DNA of 64,000 bases from Candidatus Nanosynbacter sp. HMT-352 (GTDB taxonomy: Bacteria; Patescibacteriota; Saccharimonadia; Saccharimonadales; Saccharimonadaceae). Below are positions 8,930-17,108 of this stretch, piece by piece. How positions within the stretch are numbered: the stretch's first letter is position 1; each line of letters opens with the position of its first letter. The DNA is taken from contig NZ_CP089290.1 in the NCBI RefSeq assembly GCF_022819385.1, positions 186,001-250,000 of the forward strand, written 5' to 3'. A program made the position numbers and the translations under genes. Under the pieces are notes generated by a model. The model was given only the letters and a program-made list of their open reading frames with translations. It searched no databases and had not been told where the DNA came from.

Positions 8930-9586
8930 ATGGACGAAGTGATTCTCATAGACAAACCTCAGGGAATGACTAGCTTTGGGGTGGTAGCGCGCTTGCGGCG
9001 AGTTTTATCTAATCAGGCGGGAAAGAAGGTAAAGGTTGGCCACACGGGTACGCTTGATCCGTTTGCTACTGGGCTAATGATTATTATGACTGGAAAGAAA
9101 TGCCGCGAAGCTGAAACTTTCACTAAGCTGGATAAGTGGTACGAGGCAGAAATTATTCTGGGCAAGAATAGTTCGACGGGTGATCCAGAAGGCGAAATTA
9201 CTGATGTGTCTGATTATGAGCCGAGTTTGGAAGAAGTTCAGCAGGTGGTTAGCCAATTTGTGGGAAAAATTGAGCAGACGCCGCCGATTTTTAGCGCAAT
9301 AAAAATTAACGGTGAAAGAGCGTATAAATTGGCGCGCGAAGGTAAACAAGTTGAGATTCCTAAGCGTGTGATAGAAATTTACTCATTGGAGTTATTGGCA
9401 TACGAATACCCTAAATTAAAGATCAGAACTCACGTTTCAAGCGGAACTTATATTCGGACGCTGGCGGTGGACATTGGCGAGAAACTAGGGACGGGTGCGT
9501 ATTGCGAGAATTTGCGTCGAACAAAAATAGCCGACTATTCTATTGATCAGGCAAAGACTCTGGCGGATTTTGGAATTACTAGTTAA
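8930..9586 (+). CDS. truB: tRNA pseudouridine(55) synthase
   Basis: A 218-residue TruB that makes pseudouridine 55 in the T-loop of tRNAs. The catalytic Asp lies in GHTGTLDPFATG, and the KWYEAEI, PPIFSAIKINGERAYKLAREG and SSGTYIRTLAVDIG motifs are all present. It lacks a C-terminal PUA domain, so it is the short form. Start is ATG at 8930, with a TTG one codon earlier directly after the upstream stop. truB-rpsO-pnp is a conserved neighbourhood; here rpsO follows with its own promoter. Confidence 0.95.
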   Translation: MDEVILIDKPQGMTSFGVVARLRRVLSNQAGKKVKVGHTGTLDPFATGLMIIMTGKKCREAETFTKLDKWYEAEIILGKNSSTGDPEGEITDVSDYEPSLEEVQQVVSQFVGKIEQTPPIFSAIKINGERAYKLAREGKQVEIPKRVIEIYSLELLAYEYPKLKIRTHVSSGTYIRTLAVDIGEKLGTGAYCENLRRTKIADYSIDQAKTLADFGITS

Positions 9587-9615
9587 TTGCAAAAAACAGA
9601 GAAGCTTGGTATAAT
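9587..9615 (+). promoter_or_regulatory. rpsO promoter
   Basis: TTGCAA 9587-9592, 17-bp spacer, TATAAT 9610-9615; the ATG at 9625 is 9 nt beyond the -10 box, so the transcript is leaderless or nearly so. Confidence 0.8.
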
Positions 9616-9624
9616 TACAGAGCT

Positions 9625-9891
9625 ATGATTAGCAAAGAAAATAAAGCGAAAGCAATTGCTTTGACTCAGGTCAATAAAAACGACGTTGGTAGCCCACAGG
9701 CTCAGGTGTCGGTTTTGACGGCTCGTATCAAAGAAGTCACGGAGCATTTGAAGGCGAATAAGCACGACTTCATGGCTCGTCGCGGCTTGATCCAAATGGT
9801 TGGTAAGCGCAAGCGTTTGCTGAAATATTTGGAGCGAACTGATTTTGAGTCTTACAAAGCAGTTGTTGCCAAATTAGGTTTGCGTAAATAG
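9625..9891 (+). CDS. rpsO: 30S ribosomal protein S15
   Basis: 88 residues, the normal length for uS15. Recognised by SPQAQVSVLTARIKEVTEHL, the HxxD segment KHDFMARRGL and the C-terminal MVGKRKRLLKYLERTD. It binds 16S rRNA early in assembly of the platform. There is no Shine-Dalgarno site; the TATAAT box is 9 nt before the ATG. A strong terminator follows the stop. Confidence 0.97.
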   Translation: MISKENKAKAIALTQVNKNDVGSPQAQVSVLTARIKEVTEHLKANKHDFMARRGLIQMVGKRKRLLKYLERTDFESYKAVVAKLGLRK

Positions 9892-9910
9892 TTTACGTTA
9901 AAAACTGCTT

Positions 9911-9940
9911 AAATCCCCTTTGACGAAAAGGGGATTTTTG
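9911..9940 (+). terminator. rpsO intrinsic terminator
   Basis: Hairpin AATCCCCTTT / AAAGGGGATT (arms about 9912-9921 and 9927-9936) followed by TTTTG; it also lies at the end of the convergent sortase gene. Confidence 0.85.
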
Positions 9941-9949
9941 TTGTTCTGG

Positions 9950-10558
9950 CTATTTTTTCAATTTGGCGATAATCACATCTCGTCCATCGTTTGCGCCGCC
10001 CAAAGTGCAGGAATAAAGAGTTAATTGCGGCTGATCTGTAAGTTGTTCGATTTCCACGGCATCTGGCTTAACGCTTTGTTTTTCACTGATGACGTAATTG
10101 TAACGCACGCCGTTATAGTCAATGATAATTTCATCGCCGACAGTCAATTTATCAATATTATAAAAAGGCGATTTTCTGAGCGTCTGCTGAGGAGTTAGGC
10201 CCATAATAAAACGGTGTGCAGATAAGACAAAATTGCCACCATCTTTTGGATTGCCGTTTTCTGGTTTACGCCACCACGCACCATGTTCCATTGTCTCGGC
10301 GCCGCCAGTACTATAAGGCAAATTTATGTCGATTTTCGGTATATAAAGTCGATTTTCGGTAATTTTATTCTCAGTTTTAGTGATGAGCTGAGTGGTCTGG
10401 TTGTCTTTTGGATCGATGTTTTGCGACAAAATAAGGGGCGTGCTGATGAGAGCAAGCAAATAAACTCCGCCAAGAATCATTAAGATTGCGATTATAGTTA
10501 AGATATAGCTTTTCCAGCTTTTCTGGCGATTTTTTACTGAATCTAGCTGAAGTGACAT
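9950..10558 (-). CDS. sortase (class D/E-like transpeptidase)
   Basis: A 202-residue membrane-anchored sortase. An N-terminal helix (ILTIIAILMILGGVYLLALI, about residues 20-40) anchors it with the catalytic domain outside. The catalytic His is in VLSAHRF, the Cys in LTLYSCTLGG and the Arg 9 residues later (GRDVIIA). Sortases link surface proteins to each other or to cell-wall peptidoglycan, which fits a monoderm envelope. No LPxTG-type substrate was seen in the window. The gene lies inverted between rpsO and pnp, breaking that conserved pair. TATAAT sits 6 nt before the ATG on the minus strand (leaderless). Confidence 0.9.
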   Translation of the reverse strand: MSLQLDSVKNRQKSWKSYILTIIAILMILGGVYLLALISTPLILSQNIDPKDNQTTQLITKTENKITENRLYIPKIDINLPYSTGGAETMEHGAWWRKPENGNPKDGGNFVLSAHRFIMGLTPQQTLRKSPFYNIDKLTVGDEIIIDYNGVRYNYVISEKQSVKPDAVEIEQLTDQPQLTLYSCTLGGANDGRDVIIAKLKK

Positions 10559-10564
10559 GAATAA

Positions 10565-10570
10565 ATTATA
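10565..10570 (-). promoter_or_regulatory. -10 box of the sortase gene
   Basis: TATAAT on the minus strand (ATTATA at 10565-10570), 6 nt before the sortase ATG. No convincing -35 element was found. Confidence 0.55.
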
Positions 10571-10637
10571 GCATATTCATCTGTTAATAAGGTTATGTTA
10601 AGTGCGCTTGCGGCTGGCGTTTGGGTTGAGGTTTTAG

Positions 10638-10739
10638 TATAATATAAGGAGCAATTTGTAACGCGGAAGTGATAGAGATGAGACGACTAAATTGCCAAGT
10701 AATTTCATCCCTGTTACTACCGCAAGAAAGGAGCTCTTT
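10638..10739 (+). promoter_or_regulatory. pnp -10 box and 5'-terminal leader hairpin
   Basis: TATAAT at 10638-10643 predicts a start near 10650. The leader then begins with GCAATTT (10651-10657), which is complementary to AAATTGC (10689-10695), closing a 31-nt loop right at the predicted 5' end. A good Shine-Dalgarno (AAGGAG, about 10727-10733) precedes the ATG at 10740. A double-stranded 5' leader is reminiscent of E. coli pnp autoregulation by RNase III and PNPase; that parallel is inference. Confidence 0.5.
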
Positions 10740-12857
10740 ATGAGTATTATCAATCCAAGCGGCAAGGAGATTTTTAGTGTTACCACTGATTTTTGTGGTC
10801 GGCCACTGACGCTAGAGGTGAATCGCGTCGGTTTTAGGACGACTGGTAGTGTTTTGGTGCGTTACGGCGATACTGTAGTTTTGGGCAGCGCTCAGGTTAG
10901 TCCGCGTCCAGTGCAATTGGATTATTTTCCATTGTCGATTGATTATGAAGAAAAATTTTATGCAGCGGGTAAGATTTCTGGCAGTCGATTTATCAAGCGC
11001 GAAGGTCGCCCGAGCGATGAAGCTGTGTTGATTGGTCGATTAATTGATCGTCCGATTCGTCCGCTTTTCCCGAAAGGTTATCGACAGGAAATTCAAGTCG
11101 TCGCGACTGTTTTGAGTATGGATCCGAGTTTCCGTCCAGATGTGATTGCGATGATCGCTGCGTCTAGCGCGTTGATGTTAACTGGTACACCGTTTGACGG
11201 TCCAGTGGCTGGTTTGCGCGCGGGTCGAGTGAACGGTGAATTTAAGGCGTTTTTGACTCCAGAAGAGCGCGAAAAGTCAGATCTTGATTTGGTTGTGGCT
11301 GGTATTGAAAGCGGTATAACAATGGTAGAGGCTGGCGCCAAAGAAGTTTCGGAGGACGTTATCGTTGATGCTATGGCGTGGGCTCACCAGATGATGCAGC
11401 CAGCAATTGCCTTGCAGCGCGAATTGGCAGAAAAAGTTGCGCCAACGCAGCAGGAATACGATTTAATTTTGCCAGACGAATCAATTCAGCAAACGGTTAA
11501 CGCGTGGGCTGATGGAAAATTTGGTGAGAAAATTCGTCGCCCATATCCAGAGCGTAATGAAATGATTAGCGAAATTCGTGCTGAGTTCCATGAAGCGATG
11601 GCGGAAAAATTGGGACTGGACGAGGAAGAATATAGCGAAGTTCGTGGCGATTACGACGAAGCGTTTACTTTGGCTTTACATAAAGATGTTCGTCGGGGAA
11701 TTGTCTCTGAACGAGTTCGTCCTGACGGTCGACAATTAACTGAGATTCGTCCGCTCAGCTCGGAAGTCGGATTCTTGCCGCGCGCTCACGGTTCCAGCTT
11801 GTTTACGCGTGGCGTGACTCAGGGAATGAATATTGTGACTTTGGCGCCGCTTAGTTATTCGCAATTGATTGACACTATGGAAATTACCGACGGTGAGCGA
11901 CGTTATATGCATCATTACAATGCGCCGGGCTATACGGTTGGCGAGGTCAAGCGAATGGGTAGTCCAGGTCGACGTGAAATTGGTCACGGATACTTGGCGG
12001 AACGCGCTTTGCTCCCAGTTTTGCCAACTGAAGAAGATTTTCCATACGCTATTCGCTCAGTTACTGAGATTATGAGCCAGAACGGTTCGACTTCGATGGC
12101 GGCGACTTGTTCTAGCTGCTTGGCGTTGATGGATGCTGGTGTGCCAATTTCGGCTCCAGTGAGTGGAATTGCTATGGGCTTAATGATGGACGGCGATACT
12201 CCGTATGTATTGAGTGATATCGCTGATGCTGAGGACTTTGCTGGTGATATGGACTTTAAGGTGACCGGGACCTCAAAGGGCATTACGGCTCTTCAAATGG
12301 ACATGAAGGTTCATGGTTTGCCAGTGGCGATTTTACGTCAGGCAATTGAGCAGAGCAAAGCTGGCCGAGCGCACATTTTGGAGCATATGCTCAGCGTTCT
12401 TCCAGAACCTCGTAAGTCGCTCAGTCCGTATGCGCCACGAATTGAGAAGATTAAGATTGATCCGGATAAGATTGGCGTGATTATTGGTAAGGGTGGTGAG
12501 ACGATCAATAAGATTACCTCGGAAACTGGCGCTGAGATCGATATTAAAGAAGATGGTTTGATTACTGTGGCTAGCCCAGACGGCACGTCGATTGAAAAGG
12601 CTATGAACTGGATTAAGAGTCTGATCGAGGAGCCGGAAGTCGGCAAGATTTACGAAGGCAAAGTTGTCGGTATTAAAGATTTTGGCGCGTTTGTGAATAT
12701 ACTTCCTGGTGTTGACGGAATGGTTCATATTTCGAAATTGGCGGAACGTCGAGTTGAAAAAGTGACTGATGTCGTGAAAGAAGGTCAAACTGTTCGCGTG
12801 AAAATCACTGGAATTGACGAGCGCGGTAAGATTAATTTGACGATGATTGGTTTGTAA
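10740..12857 (+). CDS. pnp: polyribonucleotide nucleotidyltransferase (PNPase)
   Basis: A 705-residue 3'-5' phosphorolytic exoribonuclease. Domain order: RNase PH-like 1 (residues about 10-215), alpha linker, RNase PH-like 2 (about 320-545, with SDIADAEDFAGDMDFKVTG carrying metal-binding acids), KH (IGVIIGKGGETINKITSETG) and S1 (EGKVVGIKDFGAFVNILPG). Start is ATG 10740 with AAGGAG upstream; in-frame TTG 16 codons earlier is unlikely because it lies inside the leader hairpin. It degrades mRNA and probably works with RNase J (18205) in this cell. Confidence 0.97.
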   Translation: MSIINPSGKEIFSVTTDFCGRPLTLEVNRVGFRTTGSVLVRYGDTVVLGSAQVSPRPVQLDYFPLSIDYEEKFYAAGKISGSRFIKREGRPSDEAVLIGRLIDRPIRPLFPKGYRQEIQVVATVLSMDPSFRPDVIAMIAASSALMLTGTPFDGPVAGLRAGRVNGEFKAFLTPEEREKSDLDLVVAGIESGITMVEAGAKEVSEDVIVDAMAWAHQMMQPAIALQRELAEKVAPTQQEYDLILPDESIQQTVNAWADGKFGEKIRRPYPERNEMISEIRAEFHEAMAEKLGLDEEEYSEVRGDYDEAFTLALHKDVRRGIVSERVRPDGRQLTEIRPLSSEVGFLPRAHGSSLFTRGVTQGMNIVTLAPLSYSQLIDTMEITDGERRYMHHYNAPGYTVGEVKRMGSPGRREIGHGYLAERALLPVLPTEEDFPYAIRSVTEIMSQNGSTSMAATCSSCLALMDAGVPISAPVSGIAMGLMMDGDTPYVLSDIADAEDFAGDMDFKVTGTSKGITALQMDMKVHGLPVAILRQAIEQSKAGRAHILEHMLSVLPEPRKSLSPYAPRIEKIKIDPDKIGVIIGKGGETINKITSETGAEIDIKEDGLITVASPDGTSIEKAMNWIKSLIEEPEVGKIYEGKVVGIKDFGAFVNILPGVDGMVHISKLAERRVEKVTDVVKEGQTVRVKITGIDERGKINLTMIGL

Positions 12858-12896
12858 ATATATAATAGCGAAAGCGTAATTTTAGGAGGAAATTTT

Positions 12897-13775
12897 ATGG
12901 ACAATAGTAACAACAACAAACCCCAAACACCGCCTCAGCCACAATTCCAGCAGGCTCCACAGCAGCCTCAGGTTCAGCAGCCTCAACCACAACAACAATT
13001 CCCACAACAACCAGTCATGGGAACTCCATACCAAATGCCACCAAAAAAGAAAATGAGTAAAGGTGCCAAGTGGGGAATCATCGGCGGAATAATTGGACTA
13101 GTCGTAATTATCGTTGGCGTAGTCCTAGCCGTCTTGCTACTAAGTGGTCCAAGCAAGGCGGATTATAAAGACCTGCTTTCACAGTTTACCGGTCTTGATG
13201 TAGGAGATGCTTTTATAAGCGAGAATGGTGCTGGTACTAAAAACACAAAAGATAAAATATATAAAGCCATCGAGAGAATTAACGATCTTAATAAGAAAAT
13301 GAGTTCTCATAGAGCACTTCGCGATAAGGATGTGAAGGCGGCGTATGATAAGTATGTGGATAGTTGGAATAATGGCGCGCGAGAGTATCTAGATTTTTTG
13401 GTTATTCTTACAGAAGACAAGACTTATGAAAAGTGTAAATCTCCTGATGTAAGTAAATACCTCCGAGAATCTAAAGAAAATTTCGAGAAGCGTCTGGATT
13501 CCGAGACAAAAGACTGTATAGATTATTTGGATAAGATGTCAAAATCTGAAAATAAGCTAGCCTCCAAATATGGTAAGGACTGGAAGAATTATTACACAGA
13601 AATGAAGCAGTATTATGTGGCAATTGTAGAATATGCTAAAAATACAAAATCAAGATCATCGCTACCAAAAGCACCAAAGACTCCAAAGACAGATTTCAAT
13701 ACTGACGCTGTAGAAAAATGGAAAAAGTCTATTGATGATTTTGAGAAAGTTTTGGAAGAAAAAGCTAATAAATAG
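12897..13775 (+). CDS. single-pass membrane protein, paralogue A
   Basis: A 292-residue protein. Residues 1-45 are a Gln/Pro-rich cytoplasmic segment (PQPQFQQAPQQPQVQQPQ), followed by PYQMPPKKKMSKGAKWG, one membrane helix (IIGGIIGLVVIIVGVVLAVLLL) and a Lys-rich, alpha-helical outer domain with three Cys residues. AGGAGG stands before the ATG. The N-terminal segment is almost identical, also at DNA level, to that of the next gene, while the outer domains are unrelated in detail. Function unknown; the layout suggests a surface-displayed variable domain on a constant anchor. Confidence 0.8.
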   Translation: MDNSNNNKPQTPPQPQFQQAPQQPQVQQPQPQQQFPQQPVMGTPYQMPPKKKMSKGAKWGIIGGIIGLVVIIVGVVLAVLLLSGPSKADYKDLLSQFTGLDVGDAFISENGAGTKNTKDKIYKAIERINDLNKKMSSHRALRDKDVKAAYDKYVDSWNNGAREYLDFLVILTEDKTYEKCKSPDVSKYLRESKENFEKRLDSETKDCIDYLDKMSKSENKLASKYGKDWKNYYTEMKQYYVAIVEYAKNTKSRSSLPKAPKTPKTDFNTDAVEKWKKSIDDFEKVLEEKANK

Positions 13776-13791
13776 TCTGTAATTAAAAACA

Positions 13792-13820
13792 AAGCACCCT
13801 GAGAAATCGGGGTGTTTTTA
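13792..13820 (+). terminator. intrinsic terminator after paralogue A
   Basis: CACCC / GGGTG hairpin (arms about 13795-13799 and 13810-13814) followed by TTTTTATTT. Confidence 0.75.
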
Positions 13821-13885
13821 TTTGACTATAATTAAGCTATAGCGATATAATGACAAAAAGTATAAAAGTCAGGAGACTACTATTT

Positions 13886-14821
13886 ATGGATGACAACAAT
13901 AATAAATCACAATCCCAAACACCGCCTCAGCCACAATTCCAGCAGGCTACACAACAGCCGCAATTCCAGCAGGTTCAGCAACCTCAGCCACAACAACAAT
14001 TCCCACAACAACCAACCATGGGAACTCCATACCAAATGCCACCAAAAAAGAAAATGAGCAAAGGTGCCATGTGGGGAATCATCGGCGGAATAATTGGACT
14101 AGTCGTAATTATCATCGGTGTAGTCCTAGCTGTCTTGTTGCTAGGCGGTCCAAGCAAGGCAGATTATAAAGCTGCTGTAGACAAAGTGAACGATACAATC
14201 GAGATATACAATAAGGCAGCCTCGTCGCTTTCGTACATCTCCACTTCAGAAACTGAGACTTCATTGAAATCCAATCGTGATAAGCTCACTAAAACAAAGA
14301 GCGAAATTAATGACAGATTGACAGAGATAGGTAAGATGAAGGCCGTCACTGGTGACAAAGAGGTTCGCGAAAAGTATGAGGCTCTAAAGAGCAAACTAGA
14401 AAAGTTCAATACAGCCGTAGATGCTTTTGGAGAAGTATACGAGAAGATTATGCCGGTGATAATTGAATTTTCTGACGGCAGAAATAGCTCTAACTTTTCT
14501 AGCGTAGAAAGCACAATTAGGAAGGCTCGACAGAATCTTAAGAATGTTGACGCTAAGAACGAAACTAATAAAAAGTTTATTAGAGATTTCACTACCAAGC
14601 TAGAAAAAGTCGAAGAGATGCTACCGAAGGTTGTAGAAATGAAGAGTGATTATAAAAAGTATGACTCCAATTACATGAGTGAATTTTATGACAGTCTTAC
14701 TGCGATTCAGAAGCCTATTAATGAATGGACATCAGGAATACAGAAGCTGGCAGAAGAGGGTGAAATTCGCGATGAATTAAATAACCTAGGAACTATACTG
14801 GTAAACAAGGTAAATAAATAG
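13886..14821 (+). CDS. single-pass membrane protein, paralogue B
   Basis: A 311-residue protein with the same plan as paralogue A: Gln/Pro-rich N-terminus, TMGTPYQMPPKKKMSKGAMW, one helix (IIGGIIGLVVIIIGVVLAVLLL) and then a long helical outer domain that differs from A and has no Cys. The ATG at 13886 has AGGAG 10 nt upstream and aligns with the start of A (MDDNNNKS against MDNSNNNK), so earlier in-frame starts are rejected. A TATAAT-like box (GATATAATG) lies at about 13845. Function unknown. Confidence 0.8.
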   Translation: MDDNNNKSQSQTPPQPQFQQATQQPQFQQVQQPQPQQQFPQQPTMGTPYQMPPKKKMSKGAMWGIIGGIIGLVVIIIGVVLAVLLLGGPSKADYKAAVDKVNDTIEIYNKAASSLSYISTSETETSLKSNRDKLTKTKSEINDRLTEIGKMKAVTGDKEVREKYEALKSKLEKFNTAVDAFGEVYEKIMPVIIEFSDGRNSSNFSSVESTIRKARQNLKNVDAKNETNKKFIRDFTTKLEKVEEMLPKVVEMKSDYKKYDSNYMSEFYDSLTAIQKPINEWTSGIQKLAEEGEIRDELNNLGTILVNKVNK

Positions 14822-14839
14822 TTTTACTAAATATCAGAA

Positions 14840-14867
14840 GCGCCTCGTTTCTTGCGGGGCGTTTTTT
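14840..14867 (+). terminator. intrinsic terminator after paralogue B
   Basis: CGCCTCG (14841-14847) pairs with CGGGGCG (14855-14861) and is followed by TTTTTT. Confidence 0.8.
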
Positions 14868-14881
14868 GATAGAATAAATAT

Positions 14882-15463
14882 ATGGACAAGCAGGCTAAAT
14901 TGGATGCGTTGGCGGAAGAAATTGTAAAAGAGAAGGTTTGCTCGGATCTGGCGGATCAGGCGACGCAATTAGTTATGGGCGATGGAAATCCTGATGCTGA
15001 TATCGTTTTTATTGGCGAGGCGCCAGGGAAGAATGAAGATTTGCAGGGCAAGCCGTTTGTTGGTGCTGCGGGAAAATTCCTTGATGAAATGCTAAAGTCT
15101 GCCAATTTACAGCGGTCAGATGTATATATTACCAATATTGTTAAGTATCGGCCGCCGAATAATCGTGACCCGTTACCAGAGGAAAAGCGTCAATTTTGGC
15201 CATATTTACTCAGGCAACTAGAAATCATCCAGCCAAAGGCTATTCTGACCTTAGGGAGGCACAGTGGCGGCGGATTTATTCCGGGATTGCAGATCAGTAA
15301 AGAACACGGTCGCCCACGTAAAGTGCGTCTACATGATCTAGAATTCGTAGTGATTCCGTTATATCATCCAGCCGCTGCGCTTTATAACGGCGGTATGCGT
15401 CAGACTTTAATTGACGATTTTATTCAGGCTGTGGAATTTGTGAAGAATAATAGCGGCGCTTAA
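14882..15463 (+). CDS. uracil-DNA glycosylase, family 4-like, without Fe-S ligands
   Basis: A 193-residue UDG-superfamily protein that would excise uracil from DNA. Motif 1 is FIGEAPGKNEDLQGKPFVG and motif 2 contains LYHPAAALYNGG. Family 4 enzymes normally carry four Cys ligands for a 4Fe-4S cluster. Here only one Cys exists in the protein (residue 20); the later ligand positions read VKYRPPNNRD (Tyr where Cys is usual) and RQFWPYL. The cluster is therefore almost certainly absent. TAGAAT at about 14871-14876 lies 5 nt before the ATG, so the mRNA is probably leaderless. Confidence 0.88.
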   Translation: MDKQAKLDALAEEIVKEKVCSDLADQATQLVMGDGNPDADIVFIGEAPGKNEDLQGKPFVGAAGKFLDEMLKSANLQRSDVYITNIVKYRPPNNRDPLPEEKRQFWPYLLRQLEIIQPKAILTLGRHSGGGFIPGLQISKEHGRPRKVRLHDLEFVVIPLYHPAAALYNGGMRQTLIDDFIQAVEFVKNNSGA

Positions 15464-15475
15464 TTAGGCGATTGT

Positions 15476-15504
15476 TTGCAAAAGTTTCCCAGACGTAGTA
15501 TAGT
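15476..15504 (+). promoter_or_regulatory. promoter of the Rrf2-exporter operon
   Basis: TTGCAA 15476-15481, 17-bp spacer, TATAGT 15499-15504. About 37 nt of leader precede the ATG at 15548; the segment GATAATCGATATCTATTATATC around the start is palindromic in part and could be an operator. Confidence 0.65.
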
Positions 15505-15547
15505 GGATAATCGATATCTATTATATCTAAGTCGAGAAAGGATTTGT

Positions 15548-15982
15548 ATGAGATTATCGGGAGCTGTTGAGCAGGCGTGCTGCATTATGGCAATTCTGGC
15601 GGATCCGAAAAGGACGACGCCGGTAACTAATGATGCGCTGGCGGAAAAGATGCTGGTTTCGCCGACGTACTTGAAGAAAATTAGTCGGAAATTGGTAATA
15701 GCAAAGCTAATCACTTCAACTCAGGGAACTGGCGGCGGATTTATTTTAGCGAGAAAAATGAACGAAGTTACGCTGCATGATGTTGTCCTTGCAATTGAAG
15801 GAGAATCGCCATTTTTCCAACCTCAGGGAATTATTGAGAGAGTTTTTCAATCGCGTCCTCGTCAGGTGGAAATTGGCATGAATATGATAGAAAAGGTTTT
15901 TTCTGAAGCGCAGGAAAAGTGGAGTGAATATTTGAAAACTGTGACGCTGGAAGATGTAGCAAAGGAGGTTACACATGATTAA
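15548..15982 (+). CDS. Rrf2-family transcriptional regulator
   Basis: A 144-residue winged-helix protein: MRLSGAVEQACCIMAILAD is the Rrf2 first helix, VSPTYLKKISRKLVIAKLI the recognition helix and GTGGGFILAR the wing. The three Cys that bind an Fe-S cluster in IscR/NsrR are absent from the C-terminal half; the CC pair in helix 1 is not the ligand set. It overlaps the exporter gene by 8 nt, so it likely controls that gene and itself. The ATG at 15548 starts the conserved domain and follows AAGG; upstream TTG in the promoter is rejected. Confidence 0.88.
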   Translation: MRLSGAVEQACCIMAILADPKRTTPVTNDALAEKMLVSPTYLKKISRKLVIAKLITSTQGTGGGFILARKMNEVTLHDVVLAIEGESPFFQPQGIIERVFQSRPRQVEIGMNMIEKVFSEAQEKWSEYLKTVTLEDVAKEVTHD

Positions 15983-17081
15983 AAATAAGATGTTACGAGC
16001 CGAGTGGAAACATTTGTTTAGTAATAAAATATTGCTGATATCCATGGCTGTGATTTCGTTTATCCCAATTTTATATAGTGGATTTTTCTTAGGTTCAATT
16101 TGGGATCCGTACGGACAAACAAAAAACTTGCCGGTGGCGTTTGTGAATGAAGATAAGGGCGCCAGCTTAAATGGCAAATCGCTGAATGTAGGCGAATCTG
16201 TCGAGAAAAAACTGAAAGATAATCACGATTTGGGTTGGGAGTTTGTCAGTAAGCAACAAGCAGACGAAGGCGTGAATAGTGGTCATTTTTATGCAGTGGT
16301 AACTATTCCATCCGACTTTTCGCAGAAAGCGGCGTCAATTACCGAATCTGAACCTCAGCAAGCGGTTATTAATTTTACGACCACGCCAGCGAAAAACTAT
16401 ATCGGTTCGCTAGTCAGTAATCAAGCTGCCGCCAAGGTTAAATCTTCGGTGTCTGAACAAATCACCCAGGCGTACGCTAAGGGAATTTTGGAGAATTTGG
16501 ACAAGCTTGGAGTAGGGCTGGACACGGCAGCTAACGGCGCGTCAACTTTGCACGATGGATTAGGGCGATTGCAATCTGGCACACAAACATACGTTGGCGG
16601 CGTTAAGCAATTAGCGGTAAATCAGCAATCCTTGACTGACGGATTAGCGCAACTCAGCGACGGTTCTCGTAAATTGCAGGCGGGATTGGGGCAATTGTCG
16701 AACAATTTGCCGACCGAATCTCAATTGTCACAATTATCTGACGGTATGAAACAATTGCAATCGGGCATAAATCAATTAAACGCCAGCGTTAGTAATCCAT
16801 CGCCAGCGCTCGTGGCTCAGCAAAACAAGGTAAAAACGGAAGCGCAAACTTTGGCGCAAACAATGCGAGCTTCGGAGTCCGACTTGTCGGCGGCGGGCGA
16901 TACTTTGCGGATTTTGGGCGCGCAAGCAGCCGCTCCTGGTGGCAATTCTACGACGACGATAAGTTTGTCGCAAATCAGCAATATTTCTCAAGCATTCACG
17001 AAAATTCAGACAATTAGCGCGCAGACGACGACGCTACGTGACGATCTTCAAGCGCTAAAACAGCAACTATCAGCGCAATAA
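15975..17081 (+). CDS. YhgE/Pip exporter, N-terminal fragment
   Basis: 368 residues: a short cytoplasmic start, a membrane helix (ISMAVISFIPILYSGFFLG), the conserved LPVAFVNEDKG block of YhgE/Pip proteins and a long extracellular helical region with repeats of the type LSDGxxxLQxGLxQL. This family includes the phage infection protein of lactococci and ESX-associated membrane proteins. The start overlaps the regulator's end (ATG within the last codons), indicating coupling. Alone this fragment lacks the C-terminal channel-like helices, so it would be tethered by one helix only. Confidence 0.8.
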   Translation: MIKNKMLRAEWKHLFSNKILLISMAVISFIPILYSGFFLGSIWDPYGQTKNLPVAFVNEDKGASLNGKSLNVGESVEKKLKDNHDLGWEFVSKQQADEGVNSGHFYAVVTIPSDFSQKAASITESEPQQAVINFTTTPAKNYIGSLVSNQAAAKVKSSVSEQITQAYAKGILENLDKLGVGLDTAANGASTLHDGLGRLQSGTQTYVGGVKQLAVNQQSLTDGLAQLSDGSRKLQAGLGQLSNNLPTESQLSQLSDGMKQLQSGINQLNASVSNPSPALVAQQNKVKTEAQTLAQTMRASESDLSAAGDTLRILGAQAAAPGGNSTTTISLSQISNISQAFTKIQTISAQTTTLRDDLQALKQQLSAQ

Positions 17082-17108
17082 ACGCAGCTTCAGGCTGGAG
17101 TTTCTGTA

